This document shows, piece after piece, positions 24,134 through 35,436 of a DNA stretch of 64,000 nucleotides; the first letter of the stretch is position 1, and every line of letters begins with the position of its first letter. Source of the DNA: Sanderia malayensis. Its lineage: Eukaryota > Cnidaria > Scyphozoa > Semaeostomeae > Pelagiidae. The stretch is taken from positions 1,364,001 through 1,428,000 of the forward strand of contig RQOL01000139.1 in assembly GCA_013076295.1 (NCBI GenBank). The letters run 5' to 3'. Both the position numbers and the translations under genes were made by a program. Below the pieces are notes generated by a model that worked only from the letters and a program-made list of their open reading frames with translations, had not been told where the DNA came from and did not search any database.

Positions 24134-25486
24134 TCAATCACCTCCTAAAAATACCAGCTCTGCAAAACATCGAGCACAAGGGTTCACCACTTTTTGTTCC
24201 TCTTCTGAAAATTGATGATGGAATTTGATTGTGTTCCAACGAACCCTCATCATGGCATCTTCTTCTGCATCTGTTGTGTTGTAGGGACCTTTGTAAGTGA
24301 TTGCAGCTTTGCTTGTTGCAAATATTGCGACATCACCATTGATAATTATGTCTTCTGCATAAAAATTCTTTGGTGCTGGCAGCTTCACAGTTTCCCCCTC
24401 CAAAAGTAGAAGCAAATCCTTCCAAGTTATGCACTCTTTGTTCCATCTAAAATCTTGTAGAATTAGAACTGATGCTTTTCCTGCACCCACCCATCCATAC
24501 TTGTCATTTGATGGATTTTCAAAACAATCGCTTTCTGGGAATATCATCTTCAATGGTTTAAACATAAATGTTTTCCCGCAATTTGCTGGACCAACCAAGA
24601 TCATATTTCTGAATTTCCCTCGGCCCTTGATCAGGGAATCTCGCAGAATTTCGGCATATTGATTGACATCAATTTTGTTCAGCACCAATATTTCTGTGGC
24701 ACATCGATACCATTCTTTGTTGCAGTTGGGTGTACATTCTTTGTCCAATGCCTCTCTTACCTTCTCCATTCTGCTGGTTTTTATTCCCTTAACTTTGTCT
24801 GGTGCATCCTTCATGAACCAGGTCTTGGTTATGAGCTCCCTGAGGTGTTTCTCTGAGCGTGAAAAGGCAAAGTCGGCAATGTCATCAAGCCCTTCGTCTT
24901 TCCTGGATTCTGCTATGGCGAATAACTCGACGTACGTTTTCACATTATTCTCGCGGATAAATTGTGCTACGTCTGAATTTGAAAGTCGCTTCTTCTTGCT
25001 CTTGTTTCACGCAATTTCAGGTTGCCCAGTGTCTGTTCCCGATTTTCTTTTCTTAGCAGCAGCTCGGTTTACCGCAATTGAATTTTTTGTTTTTGGTGAT
25101 GCAGCATCTGTCAAGTTTGGATGATCGGGATGGTGTGCAACTTCGCTGTCATGCTTGCATACATATCTGTATGTGCTTATGTAGTGGTCGTGACTTCCAC
25201 TAAAATTTAACACAATTCCATATTTTTTCATGGTATTGTGCTTGATGGAAATCCATTTCTTATTCCCCGTCAACTTAATGGCACAATGGTAATGAAAACC
25301 GCCATTTTCATGGGTTTCACGGCAACATGCCCAGTGCTTCACCTTAGGAATGGCAGCCCCACTGTTGAATTCTTCTTCGAGCATATGAGCAAAGCTGTCT
25401 CTGGTAGGAAATTTTTGTGGGTCTGCTTGAGAGTAAGTAACAAGATATTGTCTACGTCCCGAACGCGTATCACAGAGAGTCGACAT
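24134..25486 (-). pseudogene. CRESS-type replication initiator (HUH nuclease + SF3 helicase), one in-frame stop
   Basis: The start ATG is at 25486. The first 159 codons form an HUH rolling-circle nuclease: motif I YLVTY (14-18), motif II HYH (65-67) and motif III YVCK with the nicking Tyr at 108. A single TGA at 25007-25009 interrupts. The frame then continues without a shift through a basic KSKKKR stretch (possible nuclear signal) into an SF3 helicase: Walker A GPANCGKT, Walker B-like LILQDF, motif C IFATS and an Arg-bearing MRVRW near the end. Total about 450 codons, longer than most circovirus Reps. Known Reps nick and unwind circular ssDNA replicons. The TGA lies at a GCG-TGA context, compatible with CpG decay of CGA. 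Alternatives are an integrated viral remnant, a gene of the enclosing TIR element, or rare readthrough. Confidence 0.88.
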
Positions 25487-25523
25487 TATTCAATCTATCT
25501 GTTGATAGTGACTAAATTGTGGA

Positions 25524-25545
25524 TATTTAAATTCCCGCCAAACAG
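25524..25545 (-). promoter_or_regulatory. E2F-like site with adjacent TTTAAATA upstream of Rep
   Basis: On the minus strand TTTGGCGGGAA (25532-25542) matches the E2F consensus TTTSGCGS. It is followed by TTTAAATA about 40 bases before the Rep start. E2F sites mark S-phase promoters in animals. A chance match of this length is possible, so the function is inference. Confidence 0.4.
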
Positions 25546-25779
25546 TTGAAAACGAGGCTATACTTCATTGTTTACATTACATACTTTTATACTTACTGTA
25601 GCATTCCAAGTGTCAATTCGAACAACTGCTATTTGCAACACGAGTTTTCTGTATCACCCCCACCCCCCCCCCCCCAACCCCCCTTTTAAGCCCCCGATCT
25701 TCAGTATGCTTTGTCGGCTAATCGAGGCACCTGTGCGTCTAAGCATCGAAGCTACGAGTAGCACTGCATGTGTCTCTCT

Positions 25780-26221
25780 CTAGGTACCATGACCATCATG
25801 GGCGTAAGTGGTCATGGTCTTCCTTTTTTCTTCGATATTTTGCCGCATGTAGAATGTCATTTGTTGTCCTCATATAATCCTTTGCCATGGATGGTAACAT
25901 CATTTTTATCTGCCTTCCTCTCGCTTTCTTGCCTTGAATCTTTCCTGTCATTACAATTTGTTAAAACTCTTCTTTCTGTATCACATGACCTATAAACTTT
26001 CTTTTCCTCTCTCTAATGTCTTTCTACAACGATCTTTGCGTTTTTGCTATCTGCAGTGTTTCCTCATTATTGCTGACATGTCATGTCCAGGATACTGTTA
26101 GCATTCGTCTAATAAACCACATTTCTGAAGCTTCGACTCGCTTCCTCATCGTAGAAGATACTGTCCAGCACTCGGAACCATATGTAAGGATTGGAATGAT
26201 GTAACATTTTAGAATTCTTAA
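25780..26221 (-). pseudogene. LINE ORF2 C-terminal tail, decayed
   Basis: On the minus strand ILTYGSECWTV, EMWFIRRML and a terminal AHDGHGT followed by TAG (25780-25782) match the C-terminal tail of non-LTR retrotransposon reverse transcriptases (CR1/RTE-like proteins commonly have LLYGSECWT and end in GHGT). Internal stops and frame changes are present. It abuts another gene fragment at about 26222, inside the TIR element. Confidence 0.75.
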
Positions 26222-26614
26222 CTGCATGTGTACGAACTTAATTTTCACCATCATGAAATCTGGACCCACCAGTATGGATTCAGATGATTTTACTTTCATG
26301 TTTTTATATAAGTGAACTCATGTGTCAACATGGCTTTCGTTTTCTTGCCCACTGTACATAATGACTTGCATGAATTGCTTTGCATCAACAACGCTTTCAC
26401 AACAGTCTTTTGATTTGCCTAAGTTTTCAATTGATTCTAAAAATTTTTTATTCTTTGCGATTTTCTTAAAAATTCTAATCTTTCCGACATTTAATTTATA
26501 TGGTGTTGTGTCGCGGCCATTTATTGCGCGCAACTGAGGAAGCACCTGACAAACATTTTCTCGAAGCCTTTCTACGATATATGATATAAGAAGAAATACA
26601 GGAAAGCCGACCAA
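26222..26614 (-). pseudogene. Fragment of a repeat-family protein (QLRAINGRDTT motif)
   Basis: The minus-strand frame reads VCQVLPQLRAINGRDTT, then NVGKIRIFKK, and after one in-frame TGA (26318-26320) VHLYKNMKVKSSES. I recall this pattern (LPxLHAFTGCDTTS ... KVKSS) from a highly copied family of unnamed proteins in cnidarian genomes; its biochemical role is not known to me. The fragment is fused directly to the LINE tail at 26222 and may have arrived with it. Confidence 0.5.
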
Positions 26615-26749
26615 GCTACTGAAGAGTCAATCTGCCATACAGAGCCAGATGCCTCAATATACCACAACGGCGAAAAAAAATCGATAGTTGATATGCCTTT
26701 CTGATATGCCGAGCGAGGAATCTACTGCGCTCAAAGCTGGACATGTACC

Positions 26750-27611
26750 TAGCACCACTGATAGCGAGAGGCCATCGGGGTGGCAAAGCGACTTTTCTTC
26801 AAGAGACAGTCAATTGATCACTTCTTCATATAACGACTACATGCCACGAGCGTGAAATTTTTTTGACGGAGATAAAAAAAAGTGATATACTGAAATTTCG
26901 CACATTTATAGGCATACACCGGGTGCACAAGGAAAATTGGAGACATTTGCAGAGCTATTTCTCAACATCTTTACAACAGAAAGTTGGACTTATTTCTCAA
27001 ACGCATTGTCCAAAGAGCAAACTTAAAGCTTGGGGTATCTTAAAAACACATTAGATAATGCCTAGTAAAGTTAGATGTCCAAAAACCGAAATTGGCATCA
27101 CCATGTTTCTTCAAACGTGTATATCATGTTTTGGCGCAGACGGTAATTTCAATTATCTGACATTTGTCATCGCACCAGCCGCATGTCTATGGCCTGATGG
27201 AGGTGTACCCACAGCTATTTGGGGGTACTTTTACATAAATAAAAATTCCTCCATTGGAAGCCGTGGTTTGAGCGTGAATTGCAATTTTTGCGATTATTAG
27301 AGTTATTGACCAGGTCACGTGACCAAAATGTAAATATCGGCAAAATATAAAAAACTATATATCATTCGAAAGCTCTTCCAACGTAGAGTCTATAACAGAA
27401 ATGTATTTTGACCTAAGATGAACAACAAAAAAGTTATGAACGATTAGGCCCAAAAATTTTCCGAAAAATGACGTCATCAGTCATGTGACTTTGGGGCAAT
27501 TTTCGGAAAGGTACCAAGTGTAATTTTGAAGCTTACCATCATATCTATCAGAATCAAGCGAGAATACAAACATTAGCCACTTTGTTAGATTGTTAGACTA
27601 TATGCCCTGTC
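26750..27611 (-). repeat. Right terminal inverted repeat, ~862 bp
   Basis: Reverse complement of 21127-21986. The TGACGTCA (27469-27476), GGTCACGTGACC (27313-27324) and 80-codon ORF (27058-27300, plus) are all retained. Differences from the left arm are scattered substitutions and a few indels. Confidence 0.92.
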
Positions 27612-27887
27612 TATTAGTGATCCCTAATCATGTTTTTCGCCTAATCTACTGAAAAAAGGGTTGCAAAAATCATGAGAAAGTTTATTATGCTGTGTTTAGT
27701 CAAAAAGGGCGTCATTTGGGGCCTTGAAAATGGCAATTTTGGGGTGTTTTGAAAAATTACCGCGCAAAAAGAAAGAGGATTGGGGCGACCTGCTGTGACG
27801 TAGATACCGGGACGATTTAAAAACTTTATTTATCTGCCTTTGCTTGCTTTGCTTCACGCAAGACGGAATAACATTATTAAACCAACA

Positions 27888-28784
27888 ATGCCCCATTATT
27901 GTGTTGTGTACGGATGCAACAATGAAAATAACAAGGAATCAAAAGACCGTGGTATATCACTCCACAAGATCCCTTTCTATGGAGACGAAAGACCCGCTGG
28001 AGTGAAGAGAAGAAAGCTGTGGGTTAACTTTGTAGACATAAAAAGAGACAAATGGCAATCAACAAAATACTCGGTTGTATGTTCTGAACATTTTAAGCCC
28101 GACCATTTTGAAACAGCCAAAATGTGTGTTCCTGGTTTTCAAAAAAAGTATGAAAGCAGTTTTGAAAAGAGATGAATTGGGTGTAACTGCAGTTCCATCA
28201 ATTCAAACCTGGCAGAAAAAACACGATCAAGCTGCATGTTCGTCAAGGCCTAACACGTCGCAGAAGTCAACAACAAGAGAGCGTCGACAGGTTCTCTTTT
28301 GTATATTGTTACATGTGGTTCTTTTTGAAATATGTATAATAATGTATAACCTATTGACTTTGATAACATTTTGCTAAAATGTCAGGTATTGCGTGAGATT
28401 TCCAAATCTGCCACAGTGTCATTCCCAGAACCTGAACATCAAGATGAGTCAGCTGATGAGACATTGTTGTGTGATGAGCAGTCACATATTCCCGTAAGAA
28501 TGGAATAAACATTTTTACCACAATTAAAAAGTACATAAGGACATGTTTTGGATTTTAAACTGTCATGTTTTTTCCAGGCTAAAGATTTCTCTTGCCAAAC
28601 AACCTTTGATTGTTATAGCTGCAAAGCACTAAAAAAACAAAATAGAAGACTGCGAAATTGTTGGCTGGGCATGAAACACAAAGTGAAGATTTTGAGAAGA
28701 CAGTTAGGCATAATATTATATAATGACATCATGATGCTACATTTTACATGCTGCACCGGTTGTGTACATATACCTAGCACCTAG
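27888..28784 (+). CDS. THAP-domain protein, three exons, one frame slip
   Basis: Exon 1 is 27888-28290, exon 2 28386-28493 and exon 3 28579-28784. Both introns are GT-AG in phase 0 (GACAG|GTTCTC...GTCAG|GTATTG; CCC|GTAAGA...CCAG|GCTAAA). The N-terminus is a C2CH THAP zinc finger: C5 and C10 (YCVVYGC), a central KLWVNF, then VCSEHF, with an AVPSI box after it. Exon 3 encodes a basic heptad-like segment (ALKKQNRRLRNCWLGMKHK), probably a coiled coil. THAP proteins bind DNA and include transcription factors and domesticated transposase fragments. The A7 run at 28141-28147 breaks the frame; six As would keep it open. ATG 27888 is preferred over upstream starts because the THAP motif begins immediately. 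It lies 275 bp right of the TIR element. Confidence 0.8.
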
Positions 28785-30530
28785 TTCTTATCACTCAAAA
28801 TTTTGAAGAAATTTTAAGATTTATGAAGAAATTTGTGCTAAAATTTTGTCATAAATATCTTCATAAATCTGATAATTTAAGTTGACGCACGGGAGATAAA
28901 CTTTTATCCGTTATCAGAACCATTTTGCTGCAAAAATTGAGTTTTCCTTCCCAAAATCTGCGATTCGCGAATCAAAACAAACCTTACGTGAAGTAGCGAT
29001 TTGCGGCGTCTTTGAAAAAATGGTGTGAACTGAAAACTTTTTGACATCGAGTGAGAAATTTTTCGACTGTGATGGAGGATTAACGTCAATCAAAACAACA
29101 GGCGTGAACAGAATTTTAGGGCATTTACACGATACAAGTTCAAGTTTGCAGTCCAATATCGAAAAAACTTGTAGCCAACTTGTACCGTGTAAATCCGCCT
29201 TTAGAGAACAATAATGTTTTGGGGGAATGATGGTTGAACAAAGCCCTCAAGAAAGGTGTTTTTGCGGGTAGTTTTTGTAAGTGTCCCAATGACTTGTGTC
29301 CTTTATTGCAGCACATGTGCCAAATTTAACTTTGCCCGAAATTGTCACAAGGCAAGATCTTTTGGTCCAGATTTTTGTCCCAAAGCAAAACATTCGCTCC
29401 TAAATTTTCTTTCATCTCTTTGGAGCCCTTTATAACATTTAGTTTAAAATGCAATAACATGTCTTCGCATATTTTTATAAAGAGTCTCATACACGTCAAT
29501 TATTTCGATACTTTATGGCCTCAAAAAAGGCACCAATTCAAGCGCCCACGCTGGCAAGAAAGGAGAATTATTGCTCATCATCTGGGTGCCGTCTCTGATA
29601 GGAGGTTGGCTGCCATGAATTGCCATCTATTGCTGTCACTCTCTGTCCACGAGCATTCTGCATGGGACTTGTCAGTCCATTTTATGATGTTGTCATTTTG
29701 TTGTCATTATTGCTACAGATAGCTTAAATCAAGAAGCCTTGATTAGGAGACAGAGATTCAATTGAAAAAGACTGATGGCTCCTGTGTGATCTCCATTAAG
29801 TATATAAATTCTTCACAATTTCAATATATTACTGCTATAAAAAAATGGGTTGTCAAATCTTACACATAAGTTACTCTTCATAACTTGTCAAACAATAATG
29901 AACTATTAAGTCCAATAAGGACTTGACAATATCAAGTCCAGTAACGACTTGGCGCTTTACATCCCAAAGGCAAACTGAATTTTTCATTGCGTCAACACAA
30001 TTTGTGATAATGGATTTAATATATCATAATTACAATTTAACATATTCACAATCACACAATCAGAAGCCAAGTGCTAAAAAGTGACAAAAATTAACAAAAA
30101 TTGTGAATGAGTAAATCAAAACCGTCTGCTCGGTCCAAAACTGAAAATCGCTATGCAGCCCAAATGGCTAAAAGTTCAAGGAAGTCCCATTTGAAACAAT
30201 TCCATTCTGACATAACACAGTTTAATAGAATATTGCCCACTTAGGCAATGCTTATATCTGCTACAAAAAAATTGACATGACATGACATGACTCCTTCACT
30301 CCTGGCTGGTAACTCATAGAATTACAATCAATCTTCAACTTCCAGGTAAGTATAGGTTAATTATAAATTCTATTTTGTTACCAGCCTATGTCATTACGTA
30401 GTTGTACGAGATTTTAGAGTTGACATTGCAAGACTGTTTTATAGGATATGTATGCAAAAGACAAGTGTAATCATCAAACAGAACTACTTTATGAAAGACT
30501 AATTATACATCTTCTGAAAAAATCCCTCGT
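28785..30530. other. Intergenic, no recognised gene
   Basis: AT-rich. Short open frames on both strands with no motif I recognise. Local palindromes around AAGTCC/GGACTT occur at 29910-29955. Confidence 0.4.
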
Positions 30531-30838
30531 TTATGCAGTATCAGTATTGTTAATCGTTTGTAAGATTGAATATCCAAAGTTAAATTTTCCTTCTGATGGT
30601 TTATGATAAAACCTTTGAAAAATACTTTCACTTGACCGTCCAACTGATTTCATGATATCGTCTATGCCAAGGATGTTGCCCGCAAGAAAGGATGTTGAAG
30701 CTGCTTGTGTGCTGTGGGCAAAATTTCGTTGTATTAATTCCTGCAGAGAACAACAGTGATTTTACCCATCTAGAGATAGTATCTGTTGAGACTGGACCGT
30801 GAGGGTTATGGAAGCTCATCAACAGTTGTTTCTCTGAA
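30531..30838 (-). pseudogene. Tyrosine recombinase C-terminus (DIRS/Crypton-like), remnant
   Basis: The minus strand reads SFHNPHGPVSTDTISRWVK, LFSAGINTTKF, then after a frame slip near 30720 HSTQAASTSF and finally SIFQRFYHKPSEG before a TAA at 30531-30533. This is the HxxR...Y core of tyrosine recombinases used by DIRS-like and Crypton elements. The usual Arg of HSTRA is Gln here, while the nucleophilic Tyr (RFYHK) is kept. The N-terminal part is missing. Confidence 0.7.
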
Positions 30839-33283
30839 TTTTTTAATGGGAGTGCTCTTTGAATATCCCTCCTTATATAATATGTGAGTGGTGACGGAAG
30901 AGCCGGTCAAAGGCCACCAGGTCCGAGTGTTGTCCCACAGCTCGGCCTTTTGTGTTTTGCCTCTTCTTTTTCGAAAACGCTTCGCTTTATTCCCTTTCGC
31001 CTCTTCAATGTAGTCGCTCTGTTTCAGCTAAAAATTCCCAGTATTTTTCAAGATTTTTTCACTTTTCTCCTTCGAAAATTCTTCCACCCTTTGTTTTGTT
31101 CAAAACTCTGCTTTGTGTGCTGTGTCAGATACTGCAGTGCCCGCTGCTCTCCTTGGCTTTTGTTTTGGATGCAAATGGGACATGTCCCGAGCTTCCTCGC
31201 AAACTGGACTCTTCGAATCGAATAAAACATGTTGTGCTCAGCGACCCCCTGGCTAAAACCATGTGAAATGATGTCATGCTTCTGGAAAGATCGATCCTGC
31301 GTTGTTTACCGTTTTCAAAACAATGAATCTCTGTTGCGCTTTGCAATAATCCGATAGCATCCTCTGTTACTGTGGCCTTTGATTGACGAAGAAGTTCCTT
31401 CCTTCCTTGACCGAGCGTGCAGTGGTGCACGTGCAGTTGTCAATCTGGATTGGACTTTTCATTTTCAAATTTGGGACAGGCAGGCAAAGCGAATGAATTC
31501 TTCTCGTTGGATTGCTGCGTTTTATTTTTCCTGTTGTTTTGCTCGAGATTTCCAACTAAAAGCTTCTCAGGATTTAACTCGTAAGTGGCTAAGTTGTTTC
31601 TATTTGCCTCTACTAAACTACTCTGTATCGTTCTTATTTTGTTTTCAATTTATTCTGATCCGTAGTTTATAGAAGTTTCTAGGCGATCTAAAACTCTAAA
31701 TAATTCATTCCTTTACAAATTTTTTCTATGCTAAATGCAACACTAAAACTATAAATGATCAAGTTCTGCTTTTCTAATAACAGGTCTGGATGCAACGATC
31801 AAAGAACGAATTTCAGAAACAGCAATTTCGTGATTTGACTGAAAGAAGCCATTCAAAGCATATGCCTGAAACGTATTCTGCCCTTCCTTGCATTCAACTG
31901 GAATTTTACTTCGATGTTGCTATTCAGAACTGTTTCCTAAAGAACTCCACGGATAAGTGGCTACGTTTTTTCTATATTTTTCCCCTCAGTTGCATTGGTT
32001 TATTCAGCTCACATTCCCTGAACAACAACTCGGTTTTCAAATTTCTCCAGCCGTGCAATAGATTCTCAAAATTTCACTCATGTTCTCTATAAATTGACTC
32101 TGATTTGTTTGAAAGAGCTCTGATCGATCAATACCAAAATTATAATTCGATTTTTGCAGATTTGGATATGAAATTCTAACTCGCCACACTCGAAAACAGC
32201 TATTTCCATATTGGATTGAAGCAGGGCATGCCGAGAAGCATCCAAATCCCCCGAAATGCTTTCTCCTTGGCATGCACAGAATTACTGTTCATGACTGGCC
32301 ATCCGAAGGCTAAAGTAATAGATTTCAAGCACGTCATTTTCGTTCTGCATAACATAAACGTGTGCTCAGGCTGGAAACAATCGCTTCTACTTCACATGGA
32401 TTCTAAAATAGAAACGTGCCCATCACTGAGCTGCAATTCAAAACCCCAAAGTTGTGCATTTGGTCTGTGAAGAATGTGAATGAATTGGTTAAACATTTTC
32501 ACGATCTGCTGTATTTAAAACCCTGTTATATATCATGAATTTTCGAATGCGTGTTCAGATGCATCTGTCTTTGGGGCCCCTCTAAAATTTTCACAATGCA
32601 CTTTTGTATTGCTTTCATGGAATTCGTGTAGTGGTAAATATGTTTTTACGAATTTGATCTGTATTTTTAATATGGTATATTCTCTAATGGATATTTCGAA
32701 TTAAATGGATCCAATTATGTTTTCTGATATACTATTCAATGGCGACGCTTCTCTTCGTTCTGTTTAAATCCAGACACTTCTGGCATGCGCAGAAGTGCAC
32801 AAACATTTGCATCACAGAATAAATGGACCTGGAACAACCTTGGAATGGAATCAGACTTTTGGGCTTCCATGGGGAAAAGGTTGGAAATCTCAGGATCAGA
32901 ATCATTTCAAATGAAATCATGGGAGAAAACAACCTTGGAATGGAAGTTGGGGTCGGGGATTCCATGGACCGTGCTGTCGAGGAATGAATGCAACTTTAAA
33001 GATCGAATGATTTCGGGGCTCCCATGGACCATGTGGTCGGGGAATGCTGGCAACTATGAGGTTTTCAATGATTTCAATTTATATCATCATGGACCAGGTA
33101 GCCTGATACCCAGACCTCTTACTGCAAGGAAATAGTGGTCTGTTAAATTTTGAGCAATTTCTTGTTCAGAGCCTCCTTTTCAAAACCTTGGCTTTCCCAA
33201 GTTTTGAGAAAATATATGCGCATAATTAATTACTCTGTCGGCGTCGGTCTGTCTTGTACCAAACAAACAAAATGTGGATGTAA
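30839..33283. other. Intergenic, no recognised gene
   Basis: Contains open frames up to ~115 codons (30884-31225, 32785-33135) on both strands without recognised motifs. The segment at 30900-30950 (ACCAGGTCCGAGTGTTG, CACAGCTCGGCC) looks like part of a dispersed repeat, but its type cannot be told from one copy. Near-duplicate phrases occur at 32870-33040 (TCCATGG plus GGTCGGGGAT or GGTCGGGGAATG). Confidence 0.35.
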
Positions 33284-35436
33284 ATGACCACTGCATCGCG
33301 AAATTGTGTTTTTTGTTTTTGTGCGATAGAAAAGCAGACGGATTGCAATTTTGTTGAAGGAAGAGGTGAATTTAAAATAAATTTCTGTGAAAGGAGGTAC
33401 CCAGCTGTTGAGCACGAAGAAGATGAAAGCAAAAGTTGTCCTACCTGTCAGCATCACCATCGTGAGCATGTGAAATTAAAGTCAGCACATCCGAGAAAGA
33501 AACTCAAACAGTATACAGCACATATGTTGAAAAAAGATCATTCCAAAGGAGGCAGGAAATGCTACAAATGTTTATGTTAGGGCCGAATGGTTAAGTGGTG
33601 CACGAGAAAAACAACTTCCCAAATCATTGGAACCGCTAGGGAAAATGCTTGTGAGAGGAACTTCAAAACAAATTGCTTCTGCTGCTTGGCACTCAAAAGA
33701 TTTGAAAGCCCATATTTTGAAAGAATTGTTGAAAGCTATTCACCATGAATGTGCCTTGCTTTGTTCCAAGAAGATCCTAGTATCCTTCGAAAGATGTCAA
33801 AAACAGATATGCAAGATTTTAATTTGAAAAGCTTTCAAAAGAACTGGAGCAGAGGACACCAATTTTCAGAGCAGTACTGCAAACAGCATCAATGGGCAAA
33901 TTGAATCAGAAAAAAGAAGTCTTCATTACACCAACAATTTGGATGGCAGCTGCTGTTTGTTTTAAAAATCGTTCTTATCATATGACAGCTATCCAGTTAT
34001 TGATATCAATACTGCTCAAAACAGTGGTTTATCAGTAAGTATTTTTTAGATGCATTACAATTGACATTCAATGGTTATATTTGATGTATGAATATATTGT
34101 TATTTAATTTTTTACTTAATTATTTATTTGTGTTTTTGCTGTCACCTATTAAATTTGAAACACCCACAAGTATTATTTTGTGCATTCAGGCAAAGTAGGA
34201 TTGACCATTGTATAATATTACTTTTTGGTGTAAGCATACTACATGGATTACTGCTTGTCAACAATTTTCTCTCCTTCTTGTAATTTCTTATTCTGTTTGC
34301 AGGCATCAATACGTCGTCTTCAGGCAACTCGAGTGACATCATCTATACCAATTGTTCATAAAAAATTGGACGAATTTGGATTATGATGCAGAAATTTTTA
34401 AGAAGATAAAGGTAGAATGCTCTCGATTGGAAAAGATAGCTGCTGCAAAACAGGACAAAAACAGTTCAGAGAATAAAAATAGAATAATGCCATTGTCAAT
34501 TGAAGAAATAGTGGATTCTGGCAGGAAACAAGTTTTTGACAATATTGACTATCAGCAAAAAGTTCATCAAATGACTGAAGAGCATCAAAATGTTATGACC
34601 AATTGGACATCATACATGTCTGTAGAAAATCGCATTTCAGGTAGTCATTTCATGATTTATACACATTAAAATATATTATATATACACATTCTTATAAGAA
34701 ACTTGGATCAGCACCAGGTATTATAAGTCTTAATTTGGCATAAGCATTTTGGAGTTTTAGTACTAAAAGTTTCTTACAGTACAGTATGTGCCTTATTATT
34801 TTAGGGACCTGAAATTGCCTATTGTTTTGAATCTGAGCATTTTTGGATGGATACAAACACAGATCATCATGAAAAAAGCCTTGATTATCAAAATCAAAAG
34901 TTAATTTTTTTCAAACAAAATCAACCAAATAAACAAGTGAATTGACTCTCTTTCAAAAGTGAAGATTTTATATTTTCCTAATTGTTTTTTGAGTCTAGTA
35001 CTAAAGTTTAATAAAATATTTGGCCATCCTAGTACTAGTTTCTTATAAACTAGTTTCTTATTAAGAAACATGTAATATATCTACAGTACTTTTTAAACAA
35101 AAAAACTCTGGTGACCTAAAAATAAAGAATTTTTTCTATTGACAAATATGATTTCATTACTTGAAACATCTATTTTAATTCCTATAAAAATACATCTATT
35201 TTTTAAGGAAACAACTTGCCACATGGAGAACCGCAAGGTAATCTTGACAATTTTGAAATGGGTCGTTGCATACCAAATCATATGGAACATCAACAAAAAA
35301 GAATGAATTATATTCATCATGTATGCAAAACAACCACTGAACACATAAAGTGTCTTAATGACCTGAAAGATGCAGTACCCAAATATATCAACCATCCCTA
35401 CCTGGAGTTAGCATCGCAAGCAACCACAACAGTAAG
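33284..35436 (+). pseudogene. Multi-exon unnamed repeat-family gene, several frame slips
   Basis: A coding block at 33590-34034 reads VRGTSKQIASAAWHSKDLK, HECALLCSKK and, after slips, ITPTIWMAAAVCF. It ends at a GTAAGT donor (34035). The next exon, 34303-34644, reads IRRLQATRVTSS and SRLEKIAAAKQ with a frame slip at GAATTTGGATT. A further exon (about 35209-35432) reads GRCIPNHMEHQQ and YINHPYLELA before GTAAGTTAG. A Cys/His-rich open frame at 33284-33577 may be an upstream exon. I recall this order of motifs from a large unnamed family in cnidarians, to which the fragment at 26222-26614 may also belong. Function unknown; the copy is probably dead. Confidence 0.5.

Larger units (their letters stand above)
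21127..27611. mobile_element. TIR element carrying Tc1-type transposase and CRESS-type Rep (6485 bp)
   Basis: The outer ends are GACAGGGCATATAGTC at 21127 and its reverse complement ending at 27611. Both are flanked by TA (21125-21126 and 27612-27613), the duplication expected of IS630/Tc1/mariner transposition. Terminal inverted repeats are ~860 bp and roughly 95-97% identical by eye. Inside, left to right: an intact DD34E transposase (+), a 241 bp palindrome, a CRESS-type Rep (-) with one stop, and fragments of a LINE and of another repeat-family gene. The transposase alone would explain TA duplication. Whether Rep is part of the mobile unit or a later nested insertion cannot be settled from one copy. 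Confidence 0.85.

Noticed and set aside
25658..25686. Poly-C run as a structured element
   Set aside because: A simple C/A homopolymer-like stretch; no partner or conserved context to support a G-quadruplex role.
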